Assembly: GCF_003569785.1 (NCBI RefSeq)
Contig: NZ_KZ983992.1
Span: forward strand, 62,001 to 126,000
Direction: 5' to 3'
DNA length: 64,000 nt
DNA from: Leucobacter sp. wl10
GTDB lineage: Bacteria; Actinomycetota; Actinomycetes; Actinomycetales; Microbacteriaceae
Position numbers and translations under genes: made by a program. The notes under the pieces were generated by a model that was given only the letters and a program-made list of their open reading frames with translations, was not told the origin of the DNA and did no database searches. Positions 45,271 through 56,551 of this stretch are shown in pieces (the first letter of the stretch is position 1; the number at the start of each line of letters is the position of its first letter).

Positions 45271-45936
45271 ATGGCCGAGGTCTTCGATTGCTCCGATGGT
45301 TTCCAGCTGCTCTCCGGGGTGCGCACGGCGCGCCGGGCGATCGGCCGGGGGGAACTCGCGGTGATTCCGACGGACACGGTCTACGGGGTCGCTGCCGACG
45401 CCTTCGCGCCCGAGGCCGTTCAGCGCCTGCTCGACGCCAAGGGCCGCGGCCGTCAGTCGCCGCCGCCGGTGCTGATCCCGAACACCGGCACGCTCGCCGC
45501 CCTGGCCGCCGAGGTCCCCGCTCCGCTGACGCTGCTCGCCGAAACCTTCTGGCCCGGTGCCCTCACCATCATCGTCCGGGCCAACCCCTCCCTCAGCTGG
45601 GACCTCGGCGAGACGGGCGGCACGGTGGCCCTGCGCATCCCGAACCATCCGCTGGCGCTCGAACTGCTCGAGGAGACCGGGCCGCTCGCCGTCTCGTCGG
45701 CGAACCGGACCGGGGAGCCCGCCGGGCGGACGGCGGAGGCGGCGCGGGAGATGCTCGGCGACGCGGTCGCCGTCTACCTCGAGGCGGGGGAGGCCGAGGG
45801 CGACGGGCTCGCCTCCACGATCGTCGATGCGACGGGACTCGCCGAGGAGGGCGGCGAGCTGCGCGTGCTGCGCGAGGGCGGGGTGAGCCGCGAGGCGATC
45901 GCCGAGCTGCTGCCCGGGGTGTCCTTCGGGGACTGA
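45271..45936 (+). CDS. tsaC: L-threonylcarbamoyladenylate synthase (Sua5/YrdC family)
   Basis: A 221-residue enzyme that makes threonylcarbamoyl-AMP for t6A37 of ANN-reading tRNAs. The YrdC-domain motifs PTDTVYGVAADAF, AKGRGRQSPPPVLI and SSANRTGEPAG, which surround the ATP/threonine cleft, are present. The ATG at 45271 fits both the domain start and the upstream -10. The stop is 1 nt before the next gene. Confidence 0.93.
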   Translation: MAEVFDCSDGFQLLSGVRTARRAIGRGELAVIPTDTVYGVAADAFAPEAVQRLLDAKGRGRQSPPPVLIPNTGTLAALAAEVPAPLTLLAETFWPGALTIIVRANPSLSWDLGETGGTVALRIPNHPLALELLEETGPLAVSSANRTGEPAGRTAEAAREMLGDAVAVYLEAGEAEGDGLASTIVDATGLAEEGGELRVLREGGVSREAIAELLPGVSFGD

Positions 45937-45937
45937 C

Positions 45938-47143
45938 GTGCTGCCCTACCTGGTGGTCATCGCGGTGGCGGCCATCGTCACCGCCGCGGCGTCGTACGCC
46001 GTGCTGCGGCTGAGCCGCAGGTACCGCCTCGCACCCGAGGTGCGCGCGCGCGACGTGCACCGCACCCCGACGCCCCGGCTCGGCGGCGTCGCCATGTTCC
46101 TCGGCATCCTCGCGGCGTTCGGGATCGCGGGCACGCAGGAGGAGTTCGCGCCGCTCTACGCCCAGGGGTCGAGGATGTGGGCGCTGCTCGGGGCGTGCGC
46201 GGTCATCGCGGTCGTGGGGATCCTCGACGACCTGCTCGATCTCGACTGGATGATCAAGCTCGCCGCCCAGCTCGCGGCGGCCGGGCTGCTCGCGTGGAAC
46301 GGCGTGCAGATCGTGTCGCTGCCCTTCGGCGACACCCTCATCGTGGGCTCGCCGGCCGTGAACTTCGTGCTCACCGTGTTCCTCATGACGCTCGTGATGA
46401 ACGCAGTCAACTTCGTGGACGGTCTCGACGGGCTCGTGGCGGGCGTCGCGATCATCGCGAACTCGCTCTTCTTCATCTACACGCTCCTGCTGCACGCGCA
46501 GATGGGTCAGTTCGACTCGGTGGCGTTCGCCGGCCTCATCGCGGTGGTGGTGGTGGGCATCTGCGTCGGGTTCCTGCCGTTCAACTGGCATCGCGCGCGC
46601 ATGTTCATGGGGGACGCCGGCGCCCTGCTCGTCGGCCTGCTCATGGCCACCTCGACGGTCTCGGTGACGGGCGAGCTCAACCCGGCTGCGCTCGACCAGA
46701 AGCTCGTGCTGGCCGCGTACATTCCCATCATCCTGCCCGTCGCGGTGCTCGCGCTGCCGCTCGCCGACTTCTCGCTGGCGGTGATCCGTCGCCTGCGAGC
46801 CGGCAAGAGCCCGTTCTCCGCCGACCGCCTGCACCTGCACCATCGCCTCCTCGACATGGGGCACTCGCCCCTGCAGGCCGTGCTCATCTTCTACCTGGGC
46901 ACGGCGGTGCTCTCGGTCGCGCTGCTGCTCGTCTTCATCCTGCAGAGCCTGGTGCTGCCGATCGCCGTGCTGGTGCTCGGGGGCGTGGCGTGCGCGGCGC
47001 TGCTGCTCCTGCCCGCCTCGCGGCTGCGCGCAGCACGCGCGCAGCGACGCTTGGTACGGTTGAAGCGGCCGACCGGGAACGAGGATGCCGGCCCCGACGC
47101 GCTCGCAGCCGCGGGCGAGCCGAAGGAGAGGACCCAGGAGTGA
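45938..47143 (+). CDS. Polyprenyl-phosphate sugar-1-phosphate transferase (WecA/TagO/MraY family)
   Basis: A 401-residue protein with about 10-11 membrane helices. Family active-site motifs are NAVNFVDGLDGLVAG (Asp pair), RARMFMGDAGALLVG (Mg/nucleotide) and the His-rich loop RLHLHHRLLDMGHSP. It transfers a sugar-1-phosphate, probably GlcNAc-1-P from UDP-GlcNAc, to the lipid carrier, starting wall-linked polymer synthesis. It is distinct from MraY of the dcw cluster by location. GTG start 1 nt after tsaC; its end overlaps the next gene. Confidence 0.92.
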   Translation: MLPYLVVIAVAAIVTAAASYAVLRLSRRYRLAPEVRARDVHRTPTPRLGGVAMFLGILAAFGIAGTQEEFAPLYAQGSRMWALLGACAVIAVVGILDDLLDLDWMIKLAAQLAAAGLLAWNGVQIVSLPFGDTLIVGSPAVNFVLTVFLMTLVMNAVNFVDGLDGLVAGVAIIANSLFFIYTLLLHAQMGQFDSVAFAGLIAVVVVGICVGFLPFNWHRARMFMGDAGALLVGLLMATSTVSVTGELNPAALDQKLVLAAYIPIILPVAVLALPLADFSLAVIRRLRAGKSPFSADRLHLHHRLLDMGHSPLQAVLIFYLGTAVLSVALLLVFILQSLVLPIAVLVLGGVACAALLLLPASRLRAARAQRRLVRLKRPTGNEDAGPDALAAAGEPKERTQE

Positions 47144-47613
47144 GCAGCCCCGCAGTGCAGCCGGAGAGTTCCGCGCCCGACACGACCCGTTCCATGCCGA
47201 CGTCTCAGCCCGTGCTGCTGAGGGCGCTGCGGTGGGGGTTCGCGGTCACCGGCGTGCTCGTCGCGGCCTTCGCCGTCATCGGATGGCTGGTGTCGGAGTC
47301 TCCCGGCCTGTGGGGCGGGATCATCGGAGCGGGTCTCGGAGGCCTGTTCCTGCTGATGACGGTGGGCAGCATCGCCTTCGCCAACCGCTTCGTCGAGCGC
47401 GATTTCTACATCACCGCGTTCTTCGGGATCGTGCTCGGCAGCTGGGTGTTCAAATTCATCCTGTTCATCCTCGCGGTCGTCCTGTTGAGGGACCGGGAGT
47501 GGCTCGATACGCGGGTCATGTTCTTCGGCGTGATCGCCAGCGTCTTCGCGTCGCTCGCGCTCGACGTGATCATCATCGTCAGGTCGCGTATTCCGGTTGT
47601 GCAGAGCCCGTAG
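47140..47613 (+). CDS. AtpI-like small membrane protein
   Basis: A 157-residue protein with a Ser/Pro-rich N-terminus and four hydrophobic helices (about 28-50, 55-78, 89-113, 125-148). It lies directly upstream of atpB, where actinobacteria keep atpI, the non-structural F0 assembly factor. Sequence similarity to AtpI cannot be shown by eye, so the name is from position and topology. GTG start at 47140 overlaps the stop of the transferase gene, with AAGGAGAG upstream. Confidence 0.7.
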   Translation: MSSPAVQPESSAPDTTRSMPTSQPVLLRALRWGFAVTGVLVAAFAVIGWLVSESPGLWGGIIGAGLGGLFLLMTVGSIAFANRFVERDFYITAFFGIVLGSWVFKFILFILAVVLLRDREWLDTRVMFFGVIASVFASLALDVIIIVRSRIPVVQSP

Positions 47614-47615
47614 CG

Positions 47616-47651
47616 CCGGCCCCGCGAGGCGGCGTGACGCCGTGGGGCCGG
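47616..47651 (+). terminator. Large hairpin upstream of the atp operon
   Basis: CCGGCCCC (47616-47623) pairs with GGGGCCGG (47644-47651), enclosing a CGGCG-TGA-CGCCG stem-loop, 2 nt past the AtpI-like stop. There is no T run at the foot; a T-rich patch (TTTCTCC) follows 15 nt later. Probably a partial terminator that separates the upstream genes from atp. Confidence 0.55.
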
Positions 47652-47731
47652 TCGGTCGGTTCCGGTTTCTCCTCCGGCGAAATTGTTGTTAGGATTGACG
47701 TGTTCCCTGCTGTGCGGGCTTGATCTATGCC

Positions 47732-47737
47732 TATATT
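47732..47737 (+). promoter_or_regulatory. Possible -10 (TATATT) of the atp operon
   Basis: TATATT lies in an AT-richer stretch (47685-47737) after the hairpin and 60 nt before atpB. TTGACG at 47695-47700 is too far for a normal spacer. Assignment is tentative. Confidence 0.35.
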
Positions 47738-47796
47738 CTGCCGGGGCACGACCACCGTTCGACATCGTGCAGCGTGTCTGCACCTAAGTCAGGAGA

Positions 47797-48624
47797 ATGG
47801 CGCTGTTCGCTAACGCTATGCAACTCGTGGCCCCCGTATTCACCGCGCAAGAGAGCGGTGGCGGGTTCAAGCCGCCGACGATGGCCGAATTCTTCCCCGA
47901 GATCGTGCTGTTCGAGGGGACGCCATTCGCGATGAACCGGATCATGCTGATCCGGATCCTCATGACCGCCCTGCTGCTGCTGCTCTTCTGGCTCGGCACG
48001 CGCAGAATGCGCGTGATCCCCACCCGTGGGCAGTCGCTCACCGAGATGGCGCTCGACTTCGTGCGCGTCAACATCGCCGAGGACCTGCTCGGCAAGGTCG
48101 ACGGCCGTCGTTTCCTGCCGATTCTCACCGCGATCTTCTTCTCGGTCCTCGCGTTCAACGTCACGGGCGTCGTGCCCGCCCTGAACATCGCCGCAACATC
48201 GGTGATCGGCTTCCCGCTCGTGCTCGCCGTCGTGTCGTACGTCACCTTCATCTACGCGGGTATCAAGAAGAGCCCGGGCAACTTCTTCAAGAACTCGCTG
48301 TTCCCCTCCGGGGTTCCGAAGCCGATCTACATCATCGTGACCCCGATCGAGTTCATCTCGACCTTCGTCATCCGGCCCGTCACCCTCACGCTGCGACTCC
48401 TCATGAACATGATGGTCGGCCACCTGCTGCTCGTGCTGCTGTTCGCCGCGACCCAGTTCTTCCTCTTCTCGGGCGAGGGCTTCTTCAAACTGTTCGGCGT
48501 CGGCACCCTGGCCTTCGGCTTCGCCTTCACCCTCTTCGAGATTCTCGTCTCGGTCCTGCAGGCCTACGTCTTCACGCTTCTCACGGCTGTCTACATCCAG
48601 CTCGCGCTGGCTGAAGAGCACTAA
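47797..48624 (+). CDS. atpB: ATP synthase F0 subunit a
   Basis: A 275-residue membrane subunit of the proton channel. The essential Arg is in VTLTLRLLMNMMVGHLLLVLL (about 200), and helices 1-6 are present. The ATG at 47797 is the first in-frame start after a TAA, but AGGAG ends only 1 nt before it; translation may begin slightly downstream (CTG 47803 or ATG 47818). First gene of atpBEFHAGDC. Confidence 0.97.
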   Translation: MALFANAMQLVAPVFTAQESGGGFKPPTMAEFFPEIVLFEGTPFAMNRIMLIRILMTALLLLLFWLGTRRMRVIPTRGQSLTEMALDFVRVNIAEDLLGKVDGRRFLPILTAIFFSVLAFNVTGVVPALNIAATSVIGFPLVLAVVSYVTFIYAGIKKSPGNFFKNSLFPSGVPKPIYIIVTPIEFISTFVIRPVTLTLRLLMNMMVGHLLLVLLFAATQFFLFSGEGFFKLFGVGTLAFGFAFTLFEILVSVLQAYVFTLLTAVYIQLALAEEH

Positions 48625-48906
<282 letters not shown>

Positions 48907-48923
48907 TCGATCCACTTCCCTAG

Positions 48924-49489
<566 letters not shown>

Positions 49490-49490
<1 letters not shown>

Positions 49491-50266
49491 TGGGAAGCGC
49501 GTCACGCGAAGCACTGACCCAGGCCCGCACCGCGCTGCGTGCGGGGCTCGATCAGGCCGCCGGCGGCGAACTGCTGCAGGCGGCGGGCCGCATCGCCGAG
49601 AGCCCGGCGCTCGCCGCCTCCCTCGGCGACGCCTCGGCCCCCGTCGAGGCGAAGGCCCGGCTGGTCGAGCGGCTGTTCGGCGGGCTCTCCGCTGACGCGC
49701 GCTCCGTGCTCGCCGCCGCGGTGCAGGCCCGGTGGTCGAACGTCGACGAGTTCGTCGCGGGGGTCGAGGAGCTCGGCCTGCGCGCCGAGGGCGTCGCCAA
49801 TCCCGCGCTCTTCGACGAGCTGCTCGCGGTCGCCGACCTGGTGGATCGCAACCACGAGCTGCAGCTCAGCCTGGGCAGCAAGCTCGCGGAACCCGCAGGC
49901 AAGGTCGCCCTCGTGCAGCGGCTGCTCTCGGGCAAGACCTCCGCATCGGCCGTGGCGGTCGTCAGCCACTTCGTGGCCAATCCGCGCGGTCGGCGCCTCG
50001 ACGCCACGCTGCGCCAGGCGGCCCGCACCGCCGCGGACCAGGTCGGCAGCGAGCTCGCGACCGTCACCGTCGCGGCGCCGCTCTCCGCGGAGCAGCAGGA
50101 TCGTCTGGCCCGCGCGCTCGAGCAGTCGGCCGGCCGACCGGTCAAGATCACGACCGTCGTCGATCCCGGGCTGGTCGGCGGGGTGCGCATCCAACTCGCC
50201 GACGACGTGATCGACGGCAGCGTCCGCGCCCGCCTGGACGATCTCCGGCAGCGGCTCGCAGCTTAA
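49490..50266 (+). CDS. atpH: ATP synthase F1 subunit delta
   Basis: A 258-residue delta/OSCP subunit, longer than the usual 175-180 residues. An N-terminal helical extension of about 80 residues precedes the classical helical bundle; the conserved C-terminal part ([58 protein letters not shown]) is complete. It clamps F1 to the b stalk. Overlaps atpF by 1 nt. Confidence 0.94.
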
Positions 50267-50321
50267 GGCACAACTTTTCACCCCCGGGGGCGGCGCTTCC
50301 GGACCAGACAGAGGAAACGAA

Positions 50322-51947
50322 ATGGCAGAACTCTCAATCAGCCCGGACGAGATCCGCGACGCGCTGAAGGACTTCGCAGCGTCGTACGAGCCGACCCAGG
50401 CGGAGAAGACCGAGGTCGGCTCCGTGGTCGACGCCGCTGACGGCATCGCCCACGTCGAGGGACTCCCCGGCGTGATGGCGAACGAGCTGGTGCGCTTCGA
50501 GGACGGCACGCTCGGCCTGGCGCAGAACCTCGAGGAGAACGAGATCGGCGTCGTCGTGCTCGGCGAGTTCACCGGCATCGAGGAGGGCCAGCCGGTCACC
50601 CGCACCGGCGAGGTGCTCTCGGTTCCCGTGGGCGAGGGCTACCTCGGCCGCGTGGTCGATCCGCTCGGCAACCCGATCGACGGCCTCGGCGAGATCGCCG
50701 GCGTCGAGGGCCGTCGCGCCCTCGAGCTGCAGGCCCCCGGCGTGATGCAGCGCAAGTCGGTGCACGAGCCGCTCCAGACCGGCATCAAGGCGATCGACGC
50801 GATGATCCCGGTCGGCCGCGGCCAGCGTCAGCTCATCATCGGTGACCGCCAGACCGGCAAGACCGCCATCGCGATCGACACGATCATCAACCAGAGGGCC
50901 AACTGGGAGTCGGGCGACGTCACCAAGCAGGTGCGCTGCATCTACGTGGCGATCGGGCAGAAGGGCTCGACCATCGCCTCCGTGAAGGGCGCGCTCGAGG
51001 ACGCGGGCGCGATGGAGTACACCACCATCGTCGCCTCGCCGGCCTCCGACCCCGCCGGCTTCAAGTACCTGGCGCCGTACACCGGCTCGGCCATCGGCCA
51101 GCACTGGATGTACGACGGCAAGCACGTGCTCATCATCTTCGACGACCTGTCGAAGCAGGCCGAGGCCTACCGCGCCGTGTCGCTGCTGCTGCGCCGCCCG
51201 CCGGGGCGCGAGGCCTACCCGGGCGATGTGTTCTACCTGCACTCCCGCCTGCTCGAGCGCTGCGCGAAGCTCTCGGACGAGCTGGGCGCCGGATCGATGA
51301 CCGGCCTGCCGATCATCGAGACCAAGGCCAACGACGTGTCGGCCTACATCCCGACCAACGTGATCTCGATCACCGACGGCCAGATCTTCCTGCAGTCCGA
51401 CCTCTTCAACGCCAACCAGCGCCCGGCGGTCGACGTGGGCATCTCGGTGTCGCGCGTCGGCGGCGACGCGCAGGTCAAGTCGATCAAGAAGGTCTCCGGC
51501 ACGCTCAAGCTCGAGCTGGCCCAGTACCGAGCGCTCGAGGCGTTCGCCATGTTCGCGTCCGACCTCGACGCCGCCAGCCGCAAGCAGCTGGAGCGCGGCG
51601 CCCGCCTCACCGAGCTCCTCAAGCAGCCGCAGTACACGCCGTACCCGGTCGAGGAGCAGACGGTCTCCATCTGGGCCGGCACCAACGGCTACCTCGACGA
51701 GGTGCCGGTCGAGGACATCCTGCGCTTCGAGCGCGAGTTCCTCGACTACTTGGGCCGCAACTCGGAGGCGCTGAACACGCTCCGCTCGACCAGCGTGCTC
51801 GACGACGACACCGTCGCCGAGCTCAAGGCGCAGATCGAGCGGTTCAAGAGCGAGTTCCGCACGTCGTCCGGCAAGAGCCTGAACGAGCAGTTCGACGCGC
51901 TCGACGAGGCAGAGATCAAGCAGGAGCAGTTGGTCGTCAAGAAGTAG
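50322..51947 (+). CDS. atpA: ATP synthase F1 subunit alpha
   Basis: A 541-residue subunit with the non-catalytic nucleotide site: Walker [12 protein letters not shown] (about 172) and [17 protein letters not shown] (Walker B). The Arg finger region [10 protein letters not shown] is conserved. The C-terminal tail is about 30 residues longer than E. coli AtpA, as in other actinobacteria. ATG with GAGGAAAC upstream. Confidence 0.98.
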   Translation: MAELSISPDEIRDALKDFAASYEPTQAEKTEVGSVVDAADGIAHVEGLPGVMANELVRFEDGTLGLAQNLEENEIGVVVLGEFTGIEEGQPVTRTGEVLSVPVGEGYLGRVVDPLGNPIDGLGEIAGVEGRRALELQAPGVMQRKSVHEPLQTGIKAIDAMIPVGRGQRQLIIGDRQTGKTAIAIDTIINQRANWESGDVTKQVRCIYVAIGQKGSTIASVKGALEDAGAMEYTTIVASPASDPAGFKYLAPYTGSAIGQHWMYDGKHVLIIFDDLSKQAEAYRAVSLLLRRPPGREAYPGDVFYLHSRLLERCAKLSDELGAGSMTGLPIIETKANDVSAYIPTNVISITDGQIFLQSDLFNANQRPAVDVGISVSRVGGDAQVKSIKKVSGTLKLELAQYRALEAFAMFASDLDAASRKQLERGARLTELLKQPQYTPYPVEEQTVSIWAGTNGYLDEVPVEDILRFEREFLDYLGRNSEALNTLRSTSVLDDDTVAELKAQIERFKSEFRTSSGKSLNEQFDALDEAEIKQEQLVVKK

Positions 51948-51955
51948 CGACGGAT

Positions 51956-51979
51956 CGGTGGGGGCGGGAGCCCCCACCG
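51956..51979 (+). promoter_or_regulatory. Strong hairpin between atpA and atpG
   Basis: CGGTGGGGGC (51956-51965), GGGA loop and GCCCCCACCG (51970-51979) form a perfect 10-bp stem starting 8 nt after the atpA stop. No T run follows. It may be a message-processing or stability element within the operon. Confidence 0.6.
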
Positions 51980-52026
51980 GATCCCGAACCGCTTGACCAG
52001 CCAGCCCCGACCAGTACAGGAGAGAC

Positions 52027-54404
<2,378 letters not shown>

Positions 54405-54406
54405 GC

Positions 54407-54667
54407 ATGGCGCTCAACGTCAGTGTCGTCTCCGCCGATCGCGAGGTCTGGACCGGTACCGCCGCCCAGGTCGTCGCGAAGACGGTGGAGGGCGAGATCG
54501 GCATCCTCGGTGGCCACGAGCCGCTGCTCGCCATGCTCGCGCATGGCGAGGTGCGCGTGACCACCGCCGACGGTGAGAAGGTCAAGGTCGACGCCGAGGG
54601 GGGCTTCCTCTCCGTCGACCACGACAACGTGACCATCGTCGCCGGCAGGGCAGCTCTGATCCAGTAG
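54407..54667 (+). CDS. atpC: ATP synthase F1 subunit epsilon (short form)
   Basis: An 86-residue subunit containing the N-terminal beta-sandwich (VVSADREVWTGTAAQVVAKTVEGEIGILGGHEPLLAML). The C-terminal two-helix domain that inhibits ATP hydrolysis in other bacteria is absent, because the gene stops after the sandwich. Short epsilon subunits occur in related actinobacteria. If rotation is latched here, another element must do it. ATG 2 nt after atpD. Confidence 0.94.
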   Translation: MALNVSVVSADREVWTGTAAQVVAKTVEGEIGILGGHEPLLAMLAHGEVRVTTADGEKVKVDAEGGFLSVDHDNVTIVAGRAALIQ

Positions 54668-54685
54668 CTCTCGCCATCCGACGCC

Positions 54686-54723
54686 GAGGCCGGAGGCCGC
54701 TCCTCGTGAGCGGTTCCGGCCTC
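54686..54723 (+). terminator. Terminator of the atp operon
   Basis: GAGGCCGGA (54686-54694) pairs with TCCGGCCTC (54715-54723), 9 bp, around an inner CCGCT/AGCGG stem. It lies 18 nt past atpC. A pyrimidine-rich run (TCGTCGTCCTC) follows instead of a pure T tract. Confidence 0.65.
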
Positions 54724-54829
54724 TCGTCGTCCTCTCCGCCCGCCGCCTCGTGCCCTCCCATCCCCGTCCCGGGTCCTCGGGGAGGGATCGGAGGGGGAGG
54801 CCGCTCACCCCACGCAAGGAGTTCACCGA

Positions 54830-55666
54830 ATGCTCGTGCTGCTGCCGCCCTCCGAGACCAAGCGGGTCGGGGGATCGGGGGCGCTGGATCCCGGCGCGCT
54901 GCGCGCTGCCGACGCGCTCGGCGCGGCCCGGGAGCGGGTGCGCGGGGCGCTCGTCGGCCTGAGCCGCGACGAGGAGGCCGCGGCCAGGGCGCTGAAGCTC
55001 GGGGCGAAGAATCGCGGCGAGCTCGAGCACAATCTGCGACTCGACTCGAGCGGCGTGATGCCCGCGATCGAGCGCTACACGGGCGTGCTCTACGACGCGC
55101 TCCACGTCGGCTCGCTGGACGCCGGCGCCCGGGCCTGGATCGACGCGCACGTCCTGGTGCAGTCCGCGCTGTTCGGGCTGCTCGGGGCGGGGGATCCGAT
55201 CCCCGCCTATCGGCTCTCGGCCGGATCGCGCCTGCCCGAGCTCGGGGCCCCGCTCAAGCGGGTGTGGGGAGAGGCGCACGCGGCGCTCGAGTGGCCCGAC
55301 GCGGGCCTGGTGCTCGACCTGCGCTCGAAGGATTACGCCGCGCTGGCCCCGGCGCCCGCGGCGCACGTCGTCAGCGTGGTGCAGCGCGGCGACGACGGCC
55401 GGGTGCGCGCGCTGAACCACTTCAACAAGGCGGCCAAGGGAGACCTGGTGCGACGGCTGGCGCGATCCGGGGCCGAACTCGACGGTGCTCCCGCGGAGGG
55501 CGCTCCCGCGGACGGTGCTCCCGTCGACAGCGTCGAGCAGCTGCTCGCCTGGGCGGCGGGCGAGGGGCTCGAGATGGCGGTGTCCGAGGACGGCCGGGCG
55601 ATCACGCTCGTCACCGAGCTCGGTGCGCCCGCGGCCGCGTCATCGCGCCGCGCCGGGGCGCGATAG
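54830..55666 (+). CDS. yaaA: YaaA family peroxide-stress protein
   Basis: A 278-residue DUF328/YaaA protein. In E. coli YaaA lowers free iron and limits Fenton damage under H2O2. Conserved stretches are LLPPSETK at the start, RLSAGSRLP, VLDLRSKDY and LNHFNKAAKGDLVR, the helix-hairpin-helix-like DNA-binding fold. A Gly-Ala-Pro-rich insert near residues 219-233 is encoded by a 15-nt tandem repeat (55484-55528). ATG with AAGGAG 8 nt upstream. Its TAG stop is part of the -10 box for the next transcript. Confidence 0.88.
   Translation: MLVLLPPSETKRVGGSGALDPGALRAADALGAARERVRGALVGLSRDEEAAARALKLGAKNRGELEHNLRLDSSGVMPAIERYTGVLYDALHVGSLDAGARAWIDAHVLVQSALFGLLGAGDPIPAYRLSAGSRLPELGAPLKRVWGEAHAALEWPDAGLVLDLRSKDYAALAPAPAAHVVSVVQRGDDGRVRALNHFNKAAKGDLVRRLARSGAELDGAPAEGAPADGAPVDSVEQLLAWAAGEGLEMAVSEDGRAITLVTELGAPAAASSRRAGAR
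55484..55528 (+). repeat. 15-nt tandem repeat (3 copies) inside yaaA
   Basis: GGTGCTCCCGCGGAG, GGCGCTCCCGCGGAC and GGTGCTCCCGTCGAC follow one another and encode GAPAE-GAPAD-GAPVD. It is in frame and probably a flexible loop. Confidence 0.8.
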
Positions 55667-55669
55667 GAT
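55664..55669 (+). promoter_or_regulatory. -10 box TAGGAT overlapping the yaaA stop
   Basis: TAGGAT includes the yaaA TAG and is 7 nt before the ATG of the mini-ORF at 55677. Confidence 0.45.
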
Positions 55670-55676
55670 ATTCAGG

Positions 55677-55700
55677 ATGTCTATGGAGCGGAAGCAGTGA
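55677..55700 (+). CDS. Seven-codon mini-ORF (MSMERKQ) in front of the PP2C gene
   Basis: ATG-TCT-ATG-GAG-CGG-AAG-CAG-TGA starts 7 nt after a -10 box and ends in a TGA that overlaps the GTG start of the phosphatase gene (GTGA). GGAG inside it sits 7 nt before that GTG. It looks like a leader peptide that couples translation. Whether it is translated is not shown. Confidence 0.35.
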   Translation: MSMERKQ

Positions 55701-56506
55701 CGACGCGCGGAGAAAACGCGTCGCATCGGCGTTTGCGCTACCGCAGCGACAGCGATGTCGAGATCGAGCTCTCGTGGTTCGCGCTGACCGACGCCGGCCG
55801 CCGTCGCGACACCAATCAGGACAGCTACGTGGCGACGCCTCCCATCTTCGCGGTCGCCGACGGCATGGGCGGGCACTCCGCGGGCGAGATCGCCTCTGCC
55901 GCGGTCGTGCGCCGCCTGGCGGACCTCGGCGGCAGCACGAGCGTGAGCGAGCAGGACATCGACGAGATGCTCGGCGACGCCGTCGACGACATCGAGCTCG
56001 ACGCGGGGGAGACCGAGCTGGGCGCGGGAACCACCGTGACGGGCGTCTGCATCAGCCAGGAAGACGAGCCGACCTGGAAGGTCTTCAACATCGGCGACTC
56101 CCGCGTCTACCAGTACTTCAAGGGCGCGCTCAGCCAGATCACCGTGGATCACTCAGTGGTGCAGCACCTCATCGACACCGGCGCGATCACCGAGGAAGAG
56201 GCCGAGGTCCACCCGCACGCCAACGTGATCACCCGCGCGGTCGGCTTCAACGAGGCGCCGATCCCGGACTACACCTCGCTCGCCCTGATCCCGGGCCAGC
56301 GCCTGCTCATCTGCTCCGACGGCCTCACCAAGGAGCTCACCGACATCGGCATCCAGCACTTCCTGGCGACCCAGCCCACCGCCGAGGAGGCTGCGCGCAC
56401 GCTCGTTCGGCAGGCCGTCGACAACGCCGGCCGCGACAACGTCACCGTGATCGTGATCGACGTGCACGCGGTGGGCGACGACCGCACGGAGGAGATCACG
56501 ATGTGA
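55697..56506 (+). CDS. PP2C-family Ser/Thr protein phosphatase
   Basis: A 269-residue, single-domain, soluble PP2C phosphatase (PPM type). The metal-binding and catalytic motifs RRDTNQDSY, AVADGMGGHSAGEIA, FNIGDSRVY, CSDGLTKEL and GRDNVTVIV are all present in order. It probably reverses Hanks-type kinase phosphorylation, but no kinase is in the window and the PstP locus partners are absent. The GTG at 55697 overlaps the mini-ORF stop; the C-terminus has no TM helix. Confidence 0.92.
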   Translation: MTTRGENASHRRLRYRSDSDVEIELSWFALTDAGRRRDTNQDSYVATPPIFAVADGMGGHSAGEIASAAVVRRLADLGGSTSVSEQDIDEMLGDAVDDIELDAGETELGAGTTVTGVCISQEDEPTWKVFNIGDSRVYQYFKGALSQITVDHSVVQHLIDTGAITEEEAEVHPHANVITRAVGFNEAPIPDYTSLALIPGQRLLICSDGLTKELTDIGIQHFLATQPTAEEAARTLVRQAVDNAGRDNVTVIVIDVHAVGDDRTEEITM

Positions 56507-56551
56507 TTTCCGGCGGTCGTCGGCGGCACGACGGCCCGGCCGCACGACGGT

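Noticed and set aside
47695-47737. TTGACG ... TATATT as a standard -35/-10 pair for the atp operon
   Set aside because: The gap is 31 nt, far outside the usual 16-19 nt; only the -10 is kept as tentative.
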